Assembly: GCF_025751555.1 (NCBI RefSeq)
Contig: NZ_JAOWLB010000003.1
Location: 62,001 to 126,000, forward strand
Source of the DNA: Ruegeria aquimaris
GTDB lineage: Bacteria > Pseudomonadota > Alphaproteobacteria > Rhodobacterales > Rhodobacteraceae
DNA: 64,000 nucleotides
Direction: 5' to 3'
In this document: positions 8,397-16,812 of the stretch, piece by piece
Numbering within the stretch: position 1 is the stretch's first letter
How the letters are laid out: each line of letters starts with the position of its first letter
Notes under the pieces: generated by a model
Told to the model about the DNA's origin: nothing
Databases searched by the model: none
What the model saw: only the letters and a program-made list of their open reading frames with translations
Program-made: the position numbers and the translations under genes

Positions 8397-9431
8397 ATGA
8401 AAAAGACACTCACATTCCTGGCCGCAACCACCATGCTGGCGGCCCCTGCCCTGGCCGAGGATCTTTCGGTTGTCGGCAGCTGGTCCGGACTGCCTCTTCA
8501 TAAGCAGTTCGAAGCCCCGTTCTGGAACGAGACGCTGCCCGCGGCGTCGGGCGGACAGATCAACGTGGCGCTCACCACTCATAACCAGATGAACCTGGGC
8601 GTCGGCGACGTGTTCCGTCTGCTGGGCGATGGTGTCTATGACGTGGCGATGACGGTGGCCGATTACGCCGTTGCGGACGCGCCGGAACTGGAAGGGCTGG
8701 ATGTGCCGCTGCTGGCGCTGACGGCGGACGAGGCGCGCGCCATGGTCGATGCCGCGCGCCCGATGGTCGAGGACATCTATAACGCCCGCTTCAACAGCCA
8801 TGTCCTGGCCATCGCGCCCTATCCGCCGCAGGTTGTGTTCTGCAACGCCGAGATCAACGGTCTGGACGATCTCAAGGGCAAGAAGGTGCGCGGGTCGGGC
8901 CGGATGACGACCCTGTTCCTCGAAGCGCTTGGCGCCGAAGGGGTGAATGTCAGCTTCTCCGAAGTGCCGGGCGCCTTGCAAAAAGGCGTCGTCGACTGCG
9001 CCATCACCGGCGCCGGGTCAGGCTACTCCGCCGGATGGTGGGAGGTCTCGACCCATCTGCTGCCGATCCCGCTGGGCGGCTGGGACAGTGTCGTGACCGC
9101 GATCAACCTCGACAAGTGGAACAGCCTGGGCGCCGATACGCAGGAACTGATCGCGGCACAGGTTGCCAGCGAATTCGAGGCGCCGGCCTGGGCCGATGCG
9201 CAGGGCGCGCTGGAAAACGACATCGCCTGCCTGACCGGCAATGGCGACTGCGCCTCGGGCGACAAACGCGGCATGACTCTGGTAGAGGTATCGGATGCCG
9301 ATTTCGCCAAGGCGCGCGAGGTGCTGGTCTCCAAGGTCCTGCCCGACTGGGCCGAACGCGCGGGCGGCGACTGGGCCGAACGCTGGAACGCATCGGTCGG
9401 TGAGACCGTCGGCGTGAAGATCGGCGGCTGA
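8397..9431 (+). CDS. dctP: TRAP transporter periplasmic solute-binding protein (DctP family)
   Basis: A 344-residue periplasmic binding protein that captures a carboxylate-bearing substrate for a TRAP importer. The Sec signal peptide is clear (MKKTLTFLAATTMLAAPALA, cleavage before ED). The DctP-type ligand region GKKVRGSGRM carries the arginine that normally pairs with the substrate carboxylate, and the segment AITGAGSGYSAGWWE lines the cleft. The start at 8397 is set by GGAG six bases upstream; the earlier in-frame ATG at 8367 would spoil the signal peptide. It lies 40 bases after DUF1445 and 24 before the small permease, in one operon. Confidence 0.92.
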   Translation: MKKTLTFLAATTMLAAPALAEDLSVVGSWSGLPLHKQFEAPFWNETLPAASGGQINVALTTHNQMNLGVGDVFRLLGDGVYDVAMTVADYAVADAPELEGLDVPLLALTADEARAMVDAARPMVEDIYNARFNSHVLAIAPYPPQVVFCNAEINGLDDLKGKKVRGSGRMTTLFLEALGAEGVNVSFSEVPGALQKGVVDCAITGAGSGYSAGWWEVSTHLLPIPLGGWDSVVTAINLDKWNSLGADTQELIAAQVASEFEAPAWADAQGALENDIACLTGNGDCASGDKRGMTLVEVSDADFAKAREVLVSKVLPDWAERAGGDWAERWNASVGETVGVKIGG

Positions 9432-9455
9432 GCCTAACCCACAGGAGGACCCCTC

Positions 9456-10004
9456 ATGGCGCAGATCCTGCTTTCGGGCCTGAGACGTATGAACCGCGCA
9501 ATCGCGATCCTGGTCGGCGTTCTGCTCTTGGCCTGCGTGGTCTTTGTGCTGGCAGATATCGTGCTGCGGCAAATGGGGTCCTCGCTGGGGGGGACGGATG
9601 AAATCAGCGGCTATGTGATGGCCATCGCCACCTCCTGGGGCATGGCCTTTACCCTGATCGAACTGGGCCATGTCCGCATCGACATCCTGCGCGGGCGCGC
9701 CACCGGGGGCGCCCGCGCCCTGTTCGACCTGACGGCGATGCTGGCGCTTGCCGTCACCGTGACGCTGATCGCGGTGCGCGGCTGGCCGGTGCTGTCGCGG
9801 TCGCTTGCCAATTCCTCGCGCGCGAACACACCGCTGGAAACACCGCTGGCGCTGGTTCAGGCGCCATGGCTGGCAGGCTGGATCTGGTTTGCGCTGGTGT
9901 CCTGGCTGACCTTCGTTGCCGCGCTCATGCTGATCGCCCGCCGCGATTTCTCGGCGTCCGAGGCGGCGATCGGTACCTTTGGCGAATTGGATGCGCTGAA
10001 ATGA
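9456..10004 (+). CDS. dctQ: TRAP transporter small permease subunit (DctQ family)
   Basis: A 182-residue inner-membrane protein with four predicted spans, the standard size and topology of the small TRAP subunit that partners the large permease. It is preceded by a good AGGAGG ribosome site, and its TGA stop overlaps the start of the large subunit as ATGA. Family identity rests on size, topology, the GTDEISGYVMAIATSWG stretch and position between the binding protein and DctM. Confidence 0.9.
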   Translation: MAQILLSGLRRMNRAIAILVGVLLLACVVFVLADIVLRQMGSSLGGTDEISGYVMAIATSWGMAFTLIELGHVRIDILRGRATGGARALFDLTAMLALAVTVTLIAVRGWPVLSRSLANSSRANTPLETPLALVQAPWLAGWIWFALVSWLTFVAALMLIARRDFSASEAAIGTFGELDALK

Positions 10005-11284
10005 TCGGATATCTGACACTGGGCCTTCTGGGTCTTCTGAGCCTCTCGATCCCGGTTGGTATCGTCCTGTTCCTGCTTGGCTTCGGGATCGACGCTTTCT
10101 TCAGCCCGTTTCCCCTGACCAGGGGCTTGGGCAATCTGGTCTGGTCGACCTCGAACAACGCGACCCTGATCGCCATTCCGTTCTTTGTGCTGCTGGGCGA
10201 AATCCTTGTCCGCTCCGGGCTGGCCACCCGAACCTATGCCGCGCTGGATCGCTGGGTCAGCTGGCTGCCCGGCGGCCTTGTGCATGCCAATATCGCCACC
10301 GCGACCATGTTCTCGGCCACTTCCGGTTCGTCGGTCGCGACCGCCGCCACCGTGGCCACGGTGGCGATGCCACAGGCCGAGAAGCTGGGATACGACCCCA
10401 AGCTGTTCTCGGGCGCGATTGCCGCGGGCGGCACCCTGGGCATCATGATCCCGCCCTCGATCAACCTGATCGTCTACGGGTTCCTGACACAGACCTCGAT
10501 CCCGCGCCTGTTCCTGGCGGGCCTGCTGCCCGGTATCGCTCTGGCGCTGGGCTTTGTTCTGGTCACGGCGCTGATTTGCGCGATCCGCCCCAGCCTGGGC
10601 GGCCAGCGCCGGGTGTTTCCCCTGTCCGAGATGATCCGCGCGCTGGCCGAGCTGATCCCGATCATCCTGCTCTTCACGATGATCATCGGCACCATCTACA
10701 AGGGTTGGGCCACCCCGACCGAAGCCGCCGCCGTGGGCGTTGCCGGCGCTCTGGTGATTGCGGCCATCTTTGGCGGTGTCAGCATCGCCATGCTGGGCGA
10801 GGCAATCCTGGGCACGGTCAAGATCACCTCGATGATCATGCTGGTGGTGATCGGTGCCTCGTTTTTGAACTTCACCCTCGCCTCGGCCGGGATCGGGCGC
10901 GAGCTGCAATCCTTCCTGGGCGGGCTGGGCCTGTCGCCGCTGGCCTTCATGATGGTGATCGTGGTGATCTATATCGTGCTTGGGTTCTTCATCGAGACCC
11001 TGTCGCTGATGGTGGTGACCATCCCGATCATCGTGCCGCTGGTGGTCGAACAGGGCTATGACCCGATCTGGTTCGGCATCCTGATGATCGTGCTGATCGA
11101 GATGGCGCTGATCACGCCGCCTGTGGGGCTGAACCTCTATGTGGTGCAGGGCGCGCGCAAATCCGGCACGATGAGTGAGGTGATGCTGGGCACCCTGCCC
11201 TATATCGCGGCGATGCTGGCGATGGTGGTGGCCCTGATCGCCTTTCCGCAGATCGCGCTTTACCTGCCCGACGCGCTGCAATGA
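10001..11284 (+). CDS. dctM: TRAP transporter large permease subunit (DctM family)
   Basis: A 427-residue polytopic sodium-coupled permease that carries the substrate across the inner membrane. Family hallmarks include the early NATLIAIPFFVLLGEIL, the TMFSATSGSSVATAATVATVA re-entrant segment, GTLGIMIPPSI and the near-C-terminal ALITPPVGLNLYVVQG. The start overlaps the DctQ stop. It is the last gene of the operon; only six bases separate its stop from that of the convergent M20 peptidase gene. Confidence 0.95.
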   Translation: MIGYLTLGLLGLLSLSIPVGIVLFLLGFGIDAFFSPFPLTRGLGNLVWSTSNNATLIAIPFFVLLGEILVRSGLATRTYAALDRWVSWLPGGLVHANIATATMFSATSGSSVATAATVATVAMPQAEKLGYDPKLFSGAIAAGGTLGIMIPPSINLIVYGFLTQTSIPRLFLAGLLPGIALALGFVLVTALICAIRPSLGGQRRVFPLSEMIRALAELIPIILLFTMIIGTIYKGWATPTEAAAVGVAGALVIAAIFGGVSIAMLGEAILGTVKITSMIMLVVIGASFLNFTLASAGIGRELQSFLGGLGLSPLAFMMVIVVIYIVLGFFIETLSLMVVTIPIIVPLVVEQGYDPIWFGILMIVLIEMALITPPVGLNLYVVQGARKSGTMSEVMLGTLPYIAAMLAMVVALIAFPQIALYLPDALQ

Positions 11285-11290
11285 CCGGGA

Positions 11291-12430
11291 TCAGGCCCTG
11301 AGATCGTCAAGCAGCCGGTCCATCATCGCGTCACAGGTGGCCAGTTGCTCCAGTGTGACATATTCGTCGGGCTTGTGGCCCTGCCCCTCCATCGAGCCGG
11401 GGCCGCAGACAACGGTCGGGATGCCCAGGCCGCGAAAGAACCCCGCCTCGGTGCCGAAGGCGACCTTGGTTGTGTGTGACTGCCCGGAGAGCTTGCGCGC
11501 ATAGGCCACGACCGGTTCGGCCGGATCGACATCGAGACCGGGATAGGCGTTGATCTGCTCGACCATAATTTCGCCCGCGTCGTCATAGGCTCCGCCGATC
11601 CGGTCCGCCTCTGTCTGGATGCGCGCCATCAGGTCGGCGGCCCGGTCGGCGGCAAGATGCCGGAACTCCAGCATCATCTCCGCCCGGTCCGGCACGATGT
11701 TGAGCGCTCGTCCCCCGTGCAGCGTGCCCACATGTACCGTTGAACAGGGCACGTCATAGGCCGGATCCTGTGCCCCGGCGGTTGCAAGTTCGTCCTGTAC
11801 CCCGCGAAGGGCGGTCACGAAATCAGCCGCCAGATGCAGCGCGTTGACAAACCGCGGGGCCAGCGCGGAATGACCGGCCTGTCCCGCACAGACCGCCCGC
11901 AGCGCCACCTTGCCCTTGTGGCCGGTGGCCACCTGCATCTGCGTCGGTTCGCCCACGATGCAGGCACGTGGCAAGCCAAGCATCGGCGCCAGACGGTCCA
12001 GCATGCGGGCGATGCCAACACACCCAACCTCTTCGTCATAAGACAGAACGATCTTCAAAGGCTCTGCCAGTTCGATGGCAGCGGCCCGCTGCGCCAGTGC
12101 CAACGCGGAGGCGACAAAGCCCTTCATGTCGGTGGTGCCGCGCCCATAGGCGCGGTCTCCCTCGACGGTCAGCCGAAAGGGATCGCGGCTCCAGAGCTGA
12201 CCTTCGACGGGTACCACGTCGGTATGGCCGGACAGCAGCACACCCGCACCCGACGGCCCGATTTCGGCATAAAGCCCCGCCTTGTCCCCATCCGGGTCGG
12301 GCAGTCGCTGCACCCGGAAGCCGCAGGCGCTCAGATGCGCCTCGGCAAAGGCGATCAGGTCGAGGTTCGACCGGGAACTGACAGTGTCGAACCCAATGAG
12401 CCGGTCGAGGATGTCCAGCGTCGCGTTCAT
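11291..12430 (-). CDS. M20 family metallo-amidohydrolase, acetylornithine deacetylase-like
   Basis: A 379-residue zinc-dependent amidohydrolase of the ArgE/DapE family, which removes acyl groups from N-acylated amino acids. Metal and catalytic residues are visible: His69 and Asp71 in LSGHTDVV, Asp101 in RGTTDMKGF, and Glu133/Glu134 in SYDEEVG. A dimerisation lid domain lies in the middle (GHKGKVALRAVCAGQAGHSA). The start overlaps the upstream flavoenzyme stop (ATGA), so the pair is co-translated. In this context it is more likely to process a catabolic intermediate than to make arginine, but that is inference; a role in N-acetylornithine hydrolysis cannot be excluded. Confidence 0.88.
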   Translation of the reverse strand: MNATLDILDRLIGFDTVSSRSNLDLIAFAEAHLSACGFRVQRLPDPDGDKAGLYAEIGPSGAGVLLSGHTDVVPVEGQLWSRDPFRLTVEGDRAYGRGTTDMKGFVASALALAQRAAAIELAEPLKIVLSYDEEVGCVGIARMLDRLAPMLGLPRACIVGEPTQMQVATGHKGKVALRAVCAGQAGHSALAPRFVNALHLAADFVTALRGVQDELATAGAQDPAYDVPCSTVHVGTLHGGRALNIVPDRAEMMLEFRHLAADRAADLMARIQTEADRIGGAYDDAGEIMVEQINAYPGLDVDPAEPVVAYARKLSGQSHTTKVAFGTEAGFFRGLGIPTVVCGPGSMEGQGHKPDEYVTLEQLATCDAMMDRLLDDLRA

Positions 12431-14505
12431 CCCGGCCAATCCGATGCGAGTTCGGTGATTTCCCGGCGGAAGGGTGGCGCGTCACCTGTGTCTGGCGCGT
12501 CCAGTTCGCGGGCATAGCGATGCCCGGCATAGGTGGCCCAGGCAATCGGCCCCGGCGCGTTGGCATCGCCGATCAGCCGGACCGAGCGGATGCCCGCATC
12601 GGCCCAATCCGCCGCCCGCGCCATCAGGTCTTGATAGAGCCGATCATTGCCAAGCCGCGCAGCGACAACAACCACCGCGTCCATCTCCATCTGCTGTGTA
12701 CGGCCAGAATAGACGCAATTTGTGACCACATGATCGGTGCAGATCTCGGTCACGCCCCGGTTCAGCACGATCTCGACCCCGGCCTCAACCAGCCGGGCAT
12801 GAATGGCCCCCTGCTCCAGCGTGTTGCGGGTCCAGTCGCTGACAAAGGGCGCGGGGGTAATCAGCGTCACCTGTGCGCCGCTTTTGGCCAGCAACTCGGC
12901 CAGAACCCCACCCATATAGTAATGATCATCGTCAAAGATCACCACGCGCCCCTTGGGCAACCTTCCTTCCATCAGATCGTCGGGCGTGAACACCTGCGCG
13001 CCCGGCGCGATCGGCATCGGCACCACATGCTGGCGAGCGACCCCGTCGCGCCGCCAGGTGGAGCCGGTGGCGATGCAGATGTTCTGGAACCCGAAGTCCA
13101 GGATCGCCGCGGCATCCAGTTCGCTCTGCCGATAGATCTCGACATTGGCGCGCTGACCCAACTGGTATTCGCGATAGTCCACCACGCGGCCCCAGGCGGA
13201 AAGCCCCGGCAAGGCGCGTTCCCGCGTCACCCGGCCACCGATCACCTCGCGCGCCTCGGCAATCGCCACGTCATAACCGCGCCGGCAGAGCGCCCAGGCG
13301 GCCTCCAGCCCAGCAGGACCGGACCCGACAACCAGCACGTTGGAACTGTCGCCCTTGGGATTCATCCGCTCTGGGTGCCAGCCCTTGCGCCATTCCTCCA
13401 TAAACGTCGGGTTCTGGGTACAACGGCTGATCGACATGGTCATGTCACCGGTGATGCAGATGTTGCAGCCGATGCATTCGCGGATATCCTCGATCCTTCC
13501 CTCTTCGACCTTCTTCGGCAAGAACGGATCGGCAATCGACGACCGCGCACAGCCGATGAAATCGAGCGTCCCCGACTTCACCATCCGCACCATCACATCC
13601 GGCGAAGTGAAGCGGCCCACGCCCACCACCGGCCTGTCGGTCAGGTCGCGGATACCACGCACCAGCTGTTCCTGCGCCGCCTCCTCCTTGAACCGCGAGG
13701 GGCCGGAGCAATCCTCCCACGTGCCCTGCGCAAGATCCCAAAGATCGGGCAGGTTGCGGTTCATCTCGATATAGTCGCGCAGTTCGGCATTGGAAAAGCC
13801 AAGCGCGCCTATGCTTTCATCCAGGCTGACCCGCAGGGTGATTGCCATCGTGTCGCCCACTGCCTCGCGGATATCGGCAATGACCTCCTGGCTGAACCGC
13901 GCGCGGTTCTCCAGCGAACCGCCATATTCGTCTGATCGCTGGTTCGTGGCCCGGCTCAGGAAATGCTGGAATATCCCGAACCCGTGCGCGCCATAAAGAC
14001 AGATCAGGTCAAACCCCGCCGCGCTCGACCGTTTGGCGGCGGTCACGAACCAGCGCCTGAGGTCGCGAATATCGGATTTCGACAGCGCCCGCGCCTGCAC
14101 CGGATCGTTGGTAAAGGTGCGGATCGGCAACGCCGTGGGGGCCAGTGGCACTTCCTTGGTATAAAGGTTCGGCCCGTTGATCCCGGAATAGGCCAGTTGG
14201 ATGCCCGCCAGCGCGCCGTGTTCCTTCATCCGCTCCGACATCCGGCGCAGTTGCGGGATGTCCTTGTCCTCCCACAGGCGCAATTCGATGAAAGGGGTGA
14301 TCTCGCTCGTGTGATGCATCTCGCACTGTTCGGTAAAGATCACACCCCATCCGCCCTCGGCCTTGATCCCTCGCATCGCGGCAGCAGCTGAGGGGTCGCG
14401 ATACCCGCCGCCATTGCAATGCGGTACCTGATAGAACCGGTTCTTGGCGGTCAGGGGGCCGATCTGCACCGGCTCGAACAGGATGTCATAGCGTGGGTCG
14501 CGCAA
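12427..14505 (-). CDS. trimethylamine/dimethylamine dehydrogenase-like FMN/4Fe-4S oxidoreductase
   Basis: A 692-residue member of the TMADH/old-yellow-enzyme fusion family: a TIM barrel with FMN, a 4Fe-4S cluster and a C-terminal ADP/FAD-like domain. It aligns without gaps to remembered TMADH over the N-terminus, including Cys30 (FYQVPHC), which in TMADH forms the 6-S-cysteinyl FMN bond. The catalytic YGAH (Tyr171, His174) is kept. Cluster cysteines are 344, 347, 350 and 362 (CIGCNIC..CTQN). The start is TTG with GGGAG upstream. It probably oxidatively N-demethylates a secondary or tertiary amine and passes electrons to ETF. The substrate pocket differs from TMADH, so the substrate is probably not trimethylamine. 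Confidence 0.85.
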   Translation of the reverse strand: MRDPRYDILFEPVQIGPLTAKNRFYQVPHCNGGGYRDPSAAAAMRGIKAEGGWGVIFTEQCEMHHTSEITPFIELRLWEDKDIPQLRRMSERMKEHGALAGIQLAYSGINGPNLYTKEVPLAPTALPIRTFTNDPVQARALSKSDIRDLRRWFVTAAKRSSAAGFDLICLYGAHGFGIFQHFLSRATNQRSDEYGGSLENRARFSQEVIADIREAVGDTMAITLRVSLDESIGALGFSNAELRDYIEMNRNLPDLWDLAQGTWEDCSGPSRFKEEAAQEQLVRGIRDLTDRPVVGVGRFTSPDVMVRMVKSGTLDFIGCARSSIADPFLPKKVEEGRIEDIRECIGCNICITGDMTMSISRCTQNPTFMEEWRKGWHPERMNPKGDSSNVLVVGSGPAGLEAAWALCRRGYDVAIAEAREVIGGRVTRERALPGLSAWGRVVDYREYQLGQRANVEIYRQSELDAAAILDFGFQNICIATGSTWRRDGVARQHVVPMPIAPGAQVFTPDDLMEGRLPKGRVVIFDDDHYYMGGVLAELLAKSGAQVTLITPAPFVSDWTRNTLEQGAIHARLVEAGVEIVLNRGVTEICTDHVVTNCVYSGRTQQMEMDAVVVVAARLGNDRLYQDLMARAADWADAGIRSVRLIGDANAPGPIAWATYAGHRYARELDAPDTGDAPPFRREITELASDWPG

Positions 14506-14582
14506 GGCCGTCTCCCTCGGTCAAATCTGCACCGACGATACAGGATTTCGCCGGGCAGAAAAGTTGACCAAGCTTAACCACC

Positions 14583-14601
14583 GCTTAGCCTGCCGCTAAG
14601 C
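14583..14601. promoter_or_regulatory. inverted repeat between LysR and the TMADH-like gene
   Basis: GCTTAGC-CTGCC-GCTAAGC is a perfect 7-base-arm inverted repeat just after the LysR stop and about 80 bases upstream of the TMADH-like start. It fits a LysR-type binding site for the TMADH-like/M20 pair or, as RNA, a short terminator hairpin for LysR; there is no T-run. Confidence 0.4.
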
Positions 14602-14609
14602 CGCCGCGT

Positions 14610-15536
14610 TCAGCGCCCGATCCCGGGCAGCGCCTGTGTCCGGACCAGCGTGGCACAATGGTCGACAAAGGCGCGGACAGTGCTGGCGCCTTCGCCGTCC
14701 TGCGCCATGAGCAGACCCAGGCGCATCGGCCGTACCTCACCCCTGAGCGGCACGATGATCAACGGCTTGCCATCCGGGGCCCGGTCATGCTGCGGCCGGA
14801 TATTGGCAATCGCGTAACCATAGCCGTTTGCCACTAGGCTGCGCATCACCGCCATGTCGCGAGTCCGCTCGGCGATGAGCGGTTTGGTCCCCTGGCGCAG
14901 GAAGAAGGACAGGAAGTAATCCGAACTGAACGGCAGGTCGAGCAGCACCATGGGCAGACCGGTCAGGTCTTCGACACTGACGCCGTCGCGGCCTGCCAGC
15001 GGATGCCCCTCGCCCAGCATCACATAGGGTGGCAGTTCCGCCAGCGTGACGAACCGCAGATCGGTGGGAATATCCAGATCATAGGTCAGCGCGATGTCGA
15101 TATCGGCGCGCCGCAAGCCGCTATAGATCTCGGCTTGGTTCATCTCGACCTGCCGGATCTGCACCTCGGGATAGGCTATCTCGAAACTGCGCCGCACCGT
15201 CGGCAGCACGATCTGCGCAAAGGTCAGGAGGCACCCGATGGAAAGCGGCCCGCGCACCTGCCCGGTGATGTCACCCGCCAGATCGGTCAGGCGATCAGCC
15301 TCGCGCAGGACCACCCGCGCCTGTTCCAGCATCACGCGCCCCGCCTGCGTCAAGGACAGGCCCTGCGCGTGCTGACGCACAAACAGCGGCACGCCAAACT
15401 CCCGCTCCAGCTGCGAGATCGACGCCGAAATCGAGGGAGAGGAGACATTCACGCGCGCCGAAGCCAGCGCGATGGATCCCGCCTCGCCCACGGCGACGAA
15501 GTATTCCAGCTGGCGCAGCGTGTATCGGATCGGCAC
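14610..15536 (-). CDS. LysR family transcriptional regulator
   Basis: A 308-residue LysR-type regulator. The helix-turn-helix reads YTLRQLEYFVAVGEAGSIALAS with SSPSISASISQLE as recognition segment. The effector domain follows. The GTG start is supported by GGAGG six bases upstream. It lies on the same strand between DUF1028 and the TMADH-like flavoenzyme, so it is probably the local regulator of the amine/betaine island. The inverted repeat at 14583-14601 is a candidate target. Confidence 0.93.
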   Translation of the reverse strand: MPIRYTLRQLEYFVAVGEAGSIALASARVNVSSPSISASISQLEREFGVPLFVRQHAQGLSLTQAGRVMLEQARVVLREADRLTDLAGDITGQVRGPLSIGCLLTFAQIVLPTVRRSFEIAYPEVQIRQVEMNQAEIYSGLRRADIDIALTYDLDIPTDLRFVTLAELPPYVMLGEGHPLAGRDGVSVEDLTGLPMVLLDLPFSSDYFLSFFLRQGTKPLIAERTRDMAVMRSLVANGYGYAIANIRPQHDRAPDGKPLIIVPLRGEVRPMRLGLLMAQDGEGASTVRAFVDHCATLVRTQALPGIGR

Positions 15537-15607
15537 GGCGGTCCTCCGGCAAGGGCGGCAGTCAGAACGAAACAGAATGCCGCACCCGAGGCAAGATCAA
15601 CCCCGGC

Positions 15608-16282
15608 CTATTCATCGCCCGGCACGCCATAAGATGGCGCCGCCTGCGGGTCGAGCGCCCGCTGGACATAGGCCTCGAGCTGCGGCTTGTAGACCTCCCA
15701 GGTGGTGGCCACCGCCTCGATGGGGCAGTCTTCGGTCCAGTCACAGCGCAGATCGGCCACCGGCCAGCTGACCCGGTCCACCAGCATCATGCCCGCCGAA
15801 TGCACCGGCCCCGCCTCACCGCCCGCCGCAAGCCCGGCACGCAACGCCGCGATAAGCCGGTCGCCCAGATGCCCAGTGCTTGCCAGAAAGGCATCGACCA
15901 TCGCCTGCGGCACCCCGTCATTGGCCAGCAGGTTGCCGCCTGCGGCCACGTCCTGCGCCTGGGCCTGGGTCCAGATGCCCAGCGCATTGGCGCCGGAATG
16001 GATCGCCGCTCGCCCCTGTCCGTCGACAACCAGCACCTGCCGGTAGTCGATGAAGCGTCCCTGCCGCTGCACCTCGGCGATTGCTTCGACAGCCGTCAAA
16101 CCGCCTGCCATCAGGTCGAGCGCCAGCGGCCCCAGCGCCGGATCGGTGACATTCTGGGTGGCGACAGCCCCCACGCCCGCCCGAGCATGGCTGCAACGCG
16201 CCGCCACTGCAGGGGAAGAGGATGAAATCGCTACCCCGAACATGCCCGTCTGTGCGCAGCGCGCCACCAGCGAAAAGGTCAT
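15608..16282 (-). CDS. DUF1028 family protein (Ntn-hydrolase-like)
   Basis: A 224-residue protein of the DUF1028 family, whose fold is thought to be related to N-terminal nucleophile hydrolases but which has no established reaction. It begins MTFSLVARC and contains the typical ISSSSPAVAARCSHARAGVGAVATQ and GNLL stretches. The start at 16282 is fixed by AGGAGG. Family members often sit beside RidA and amidohydrolases in amino-acid or hydantoin-like degradation clusters, which matches the RidA gene just upstream. I would not assign a substrate. Confidence 0.85.
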   Translation of the reverse strand: MTFSLVARCAQTGMFGVAISSSSPAVAARCSHARAGVGAVATQNVTDPALGPLALDLMAGGLTAVEAIAEVQRQGRFIDYRQVLVVDGQGRAAIHSGANALGIWTQAQAQDVAAGGNLLANDGVPQAMVDAFLASTGHLGDRLIAALRAGLAAGGEAGPVHSAGMMLVDRVSWPVADLRCDWTEDCPIEAVATTWEVYKPQLEAYVQRALDPQAAPSYGVPGDE

Positions 16283-16294
16283 GACAGCCTCCTG

Positions 16295-16358
16295 TTTCTT
16301 TCTGGTCGAAAATACTCTCGGGGGAGCGCGAGGGGGCAGACAGCCCCCTCGCTCCCGC
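16295..16358 (+). repeat. intergenic repeat copy A with strong hairpin
   Basis: Begins TTTCTTTCTGGTC, then AAATACTC, then a strong stem (GGGAGC..GAGGGGG paired with CCCCCTC/GCTCCC, 16322-16356). The same organisation recurs twice at 54343-54474. It fills the gap between RidA and DUF1028 and could terminate or attenuate transcription there. Confidence 0.6.
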
Positions 16359-16362
16359 ACTC

Positions 16363-16779
16363 TCAATCGGGGATGACAGCGGTAGCGTCGATCTCCACCA
16401 GCCACTCGGGCCGCGCCAGCGCCGACACTACTAGCCCGGTCGAGACCGGGTGCACGCCCCGGATATACTCGCCCATGGTGCGATAGACCGCCTCGCGGTG
16501 GCGCACGTCGGTGATATAGACCACGACCTTGACCAGATGTTCCATCTGGCCGCCGCATTCCTCGATCAGTTGGCGGATGTTCTGCATCACCTTGTGGGTC
16601 TGCTCCACCGGATCATGGCTGTCGATGTTCCTGGCATCGTCCAGGTTCTGCGGGCACTGGCCGCGCATCCAGACGGTGCGCCCGCCGCGTGTCACGACGG
16701 CCTGCGCCAGGTCGTTGTCCAGCTTCTGCTCGGGATAGGTGTCCTTGGTGTTGAACGGGCGGTGGCGGTAATGCGCCAT
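16363..16779 (-). CDS. RidA family enamine/imine deaminase-like protein
   Basis: A 138-residue RidA/YjgF/UK114 family protein. Canonical members hydrolyse reactive enamines and imines released by PLP or flavin enzymes, protecting the cell. The C-terminal signature ARPEWLVEIDATAVIP carries the arginine that holds the substrate carboxylate, and the GQCPQN and IRQLIEECGG stretches fit. A good AAGGAG precedes the start. Located just after two oxygenase genes and in an operon with a flavin amine dehydrogenase, it plausibly cleans up imine intermediates of N-demethylation (inference). Confidence 0.92.
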   Translation of the reverse strand: MAHYRHRPFNTKDTYPEQKLDNDLAQAVVTRGGRTVWMRGQCPQNLDDARNIDSHDPVEQTHKVMQNIRQLIEECGGQMEHLVKVVVYITDVRHREAVYRTMGEYIRGVHPVSTGLVVSALARPEWLVEIDATAVIPD

Positions 16780-16812
16780 GGAAGACTCCTTGTCAGGTCG
16801 GATGGGTCGCGG

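Noticed and set aside
9857-11281. 474-codon open frame on the - strand, rich in His, Gln and Arg
   Set aside because: Antisense of the DctM permease; the composition is what the complement of a Leu/Ile/Val-rich gene gives.
12520-13935. 471-codon open frame on the + strand
   Set aside because: Antisense of the TMADH-like gene, which has full family motifs.
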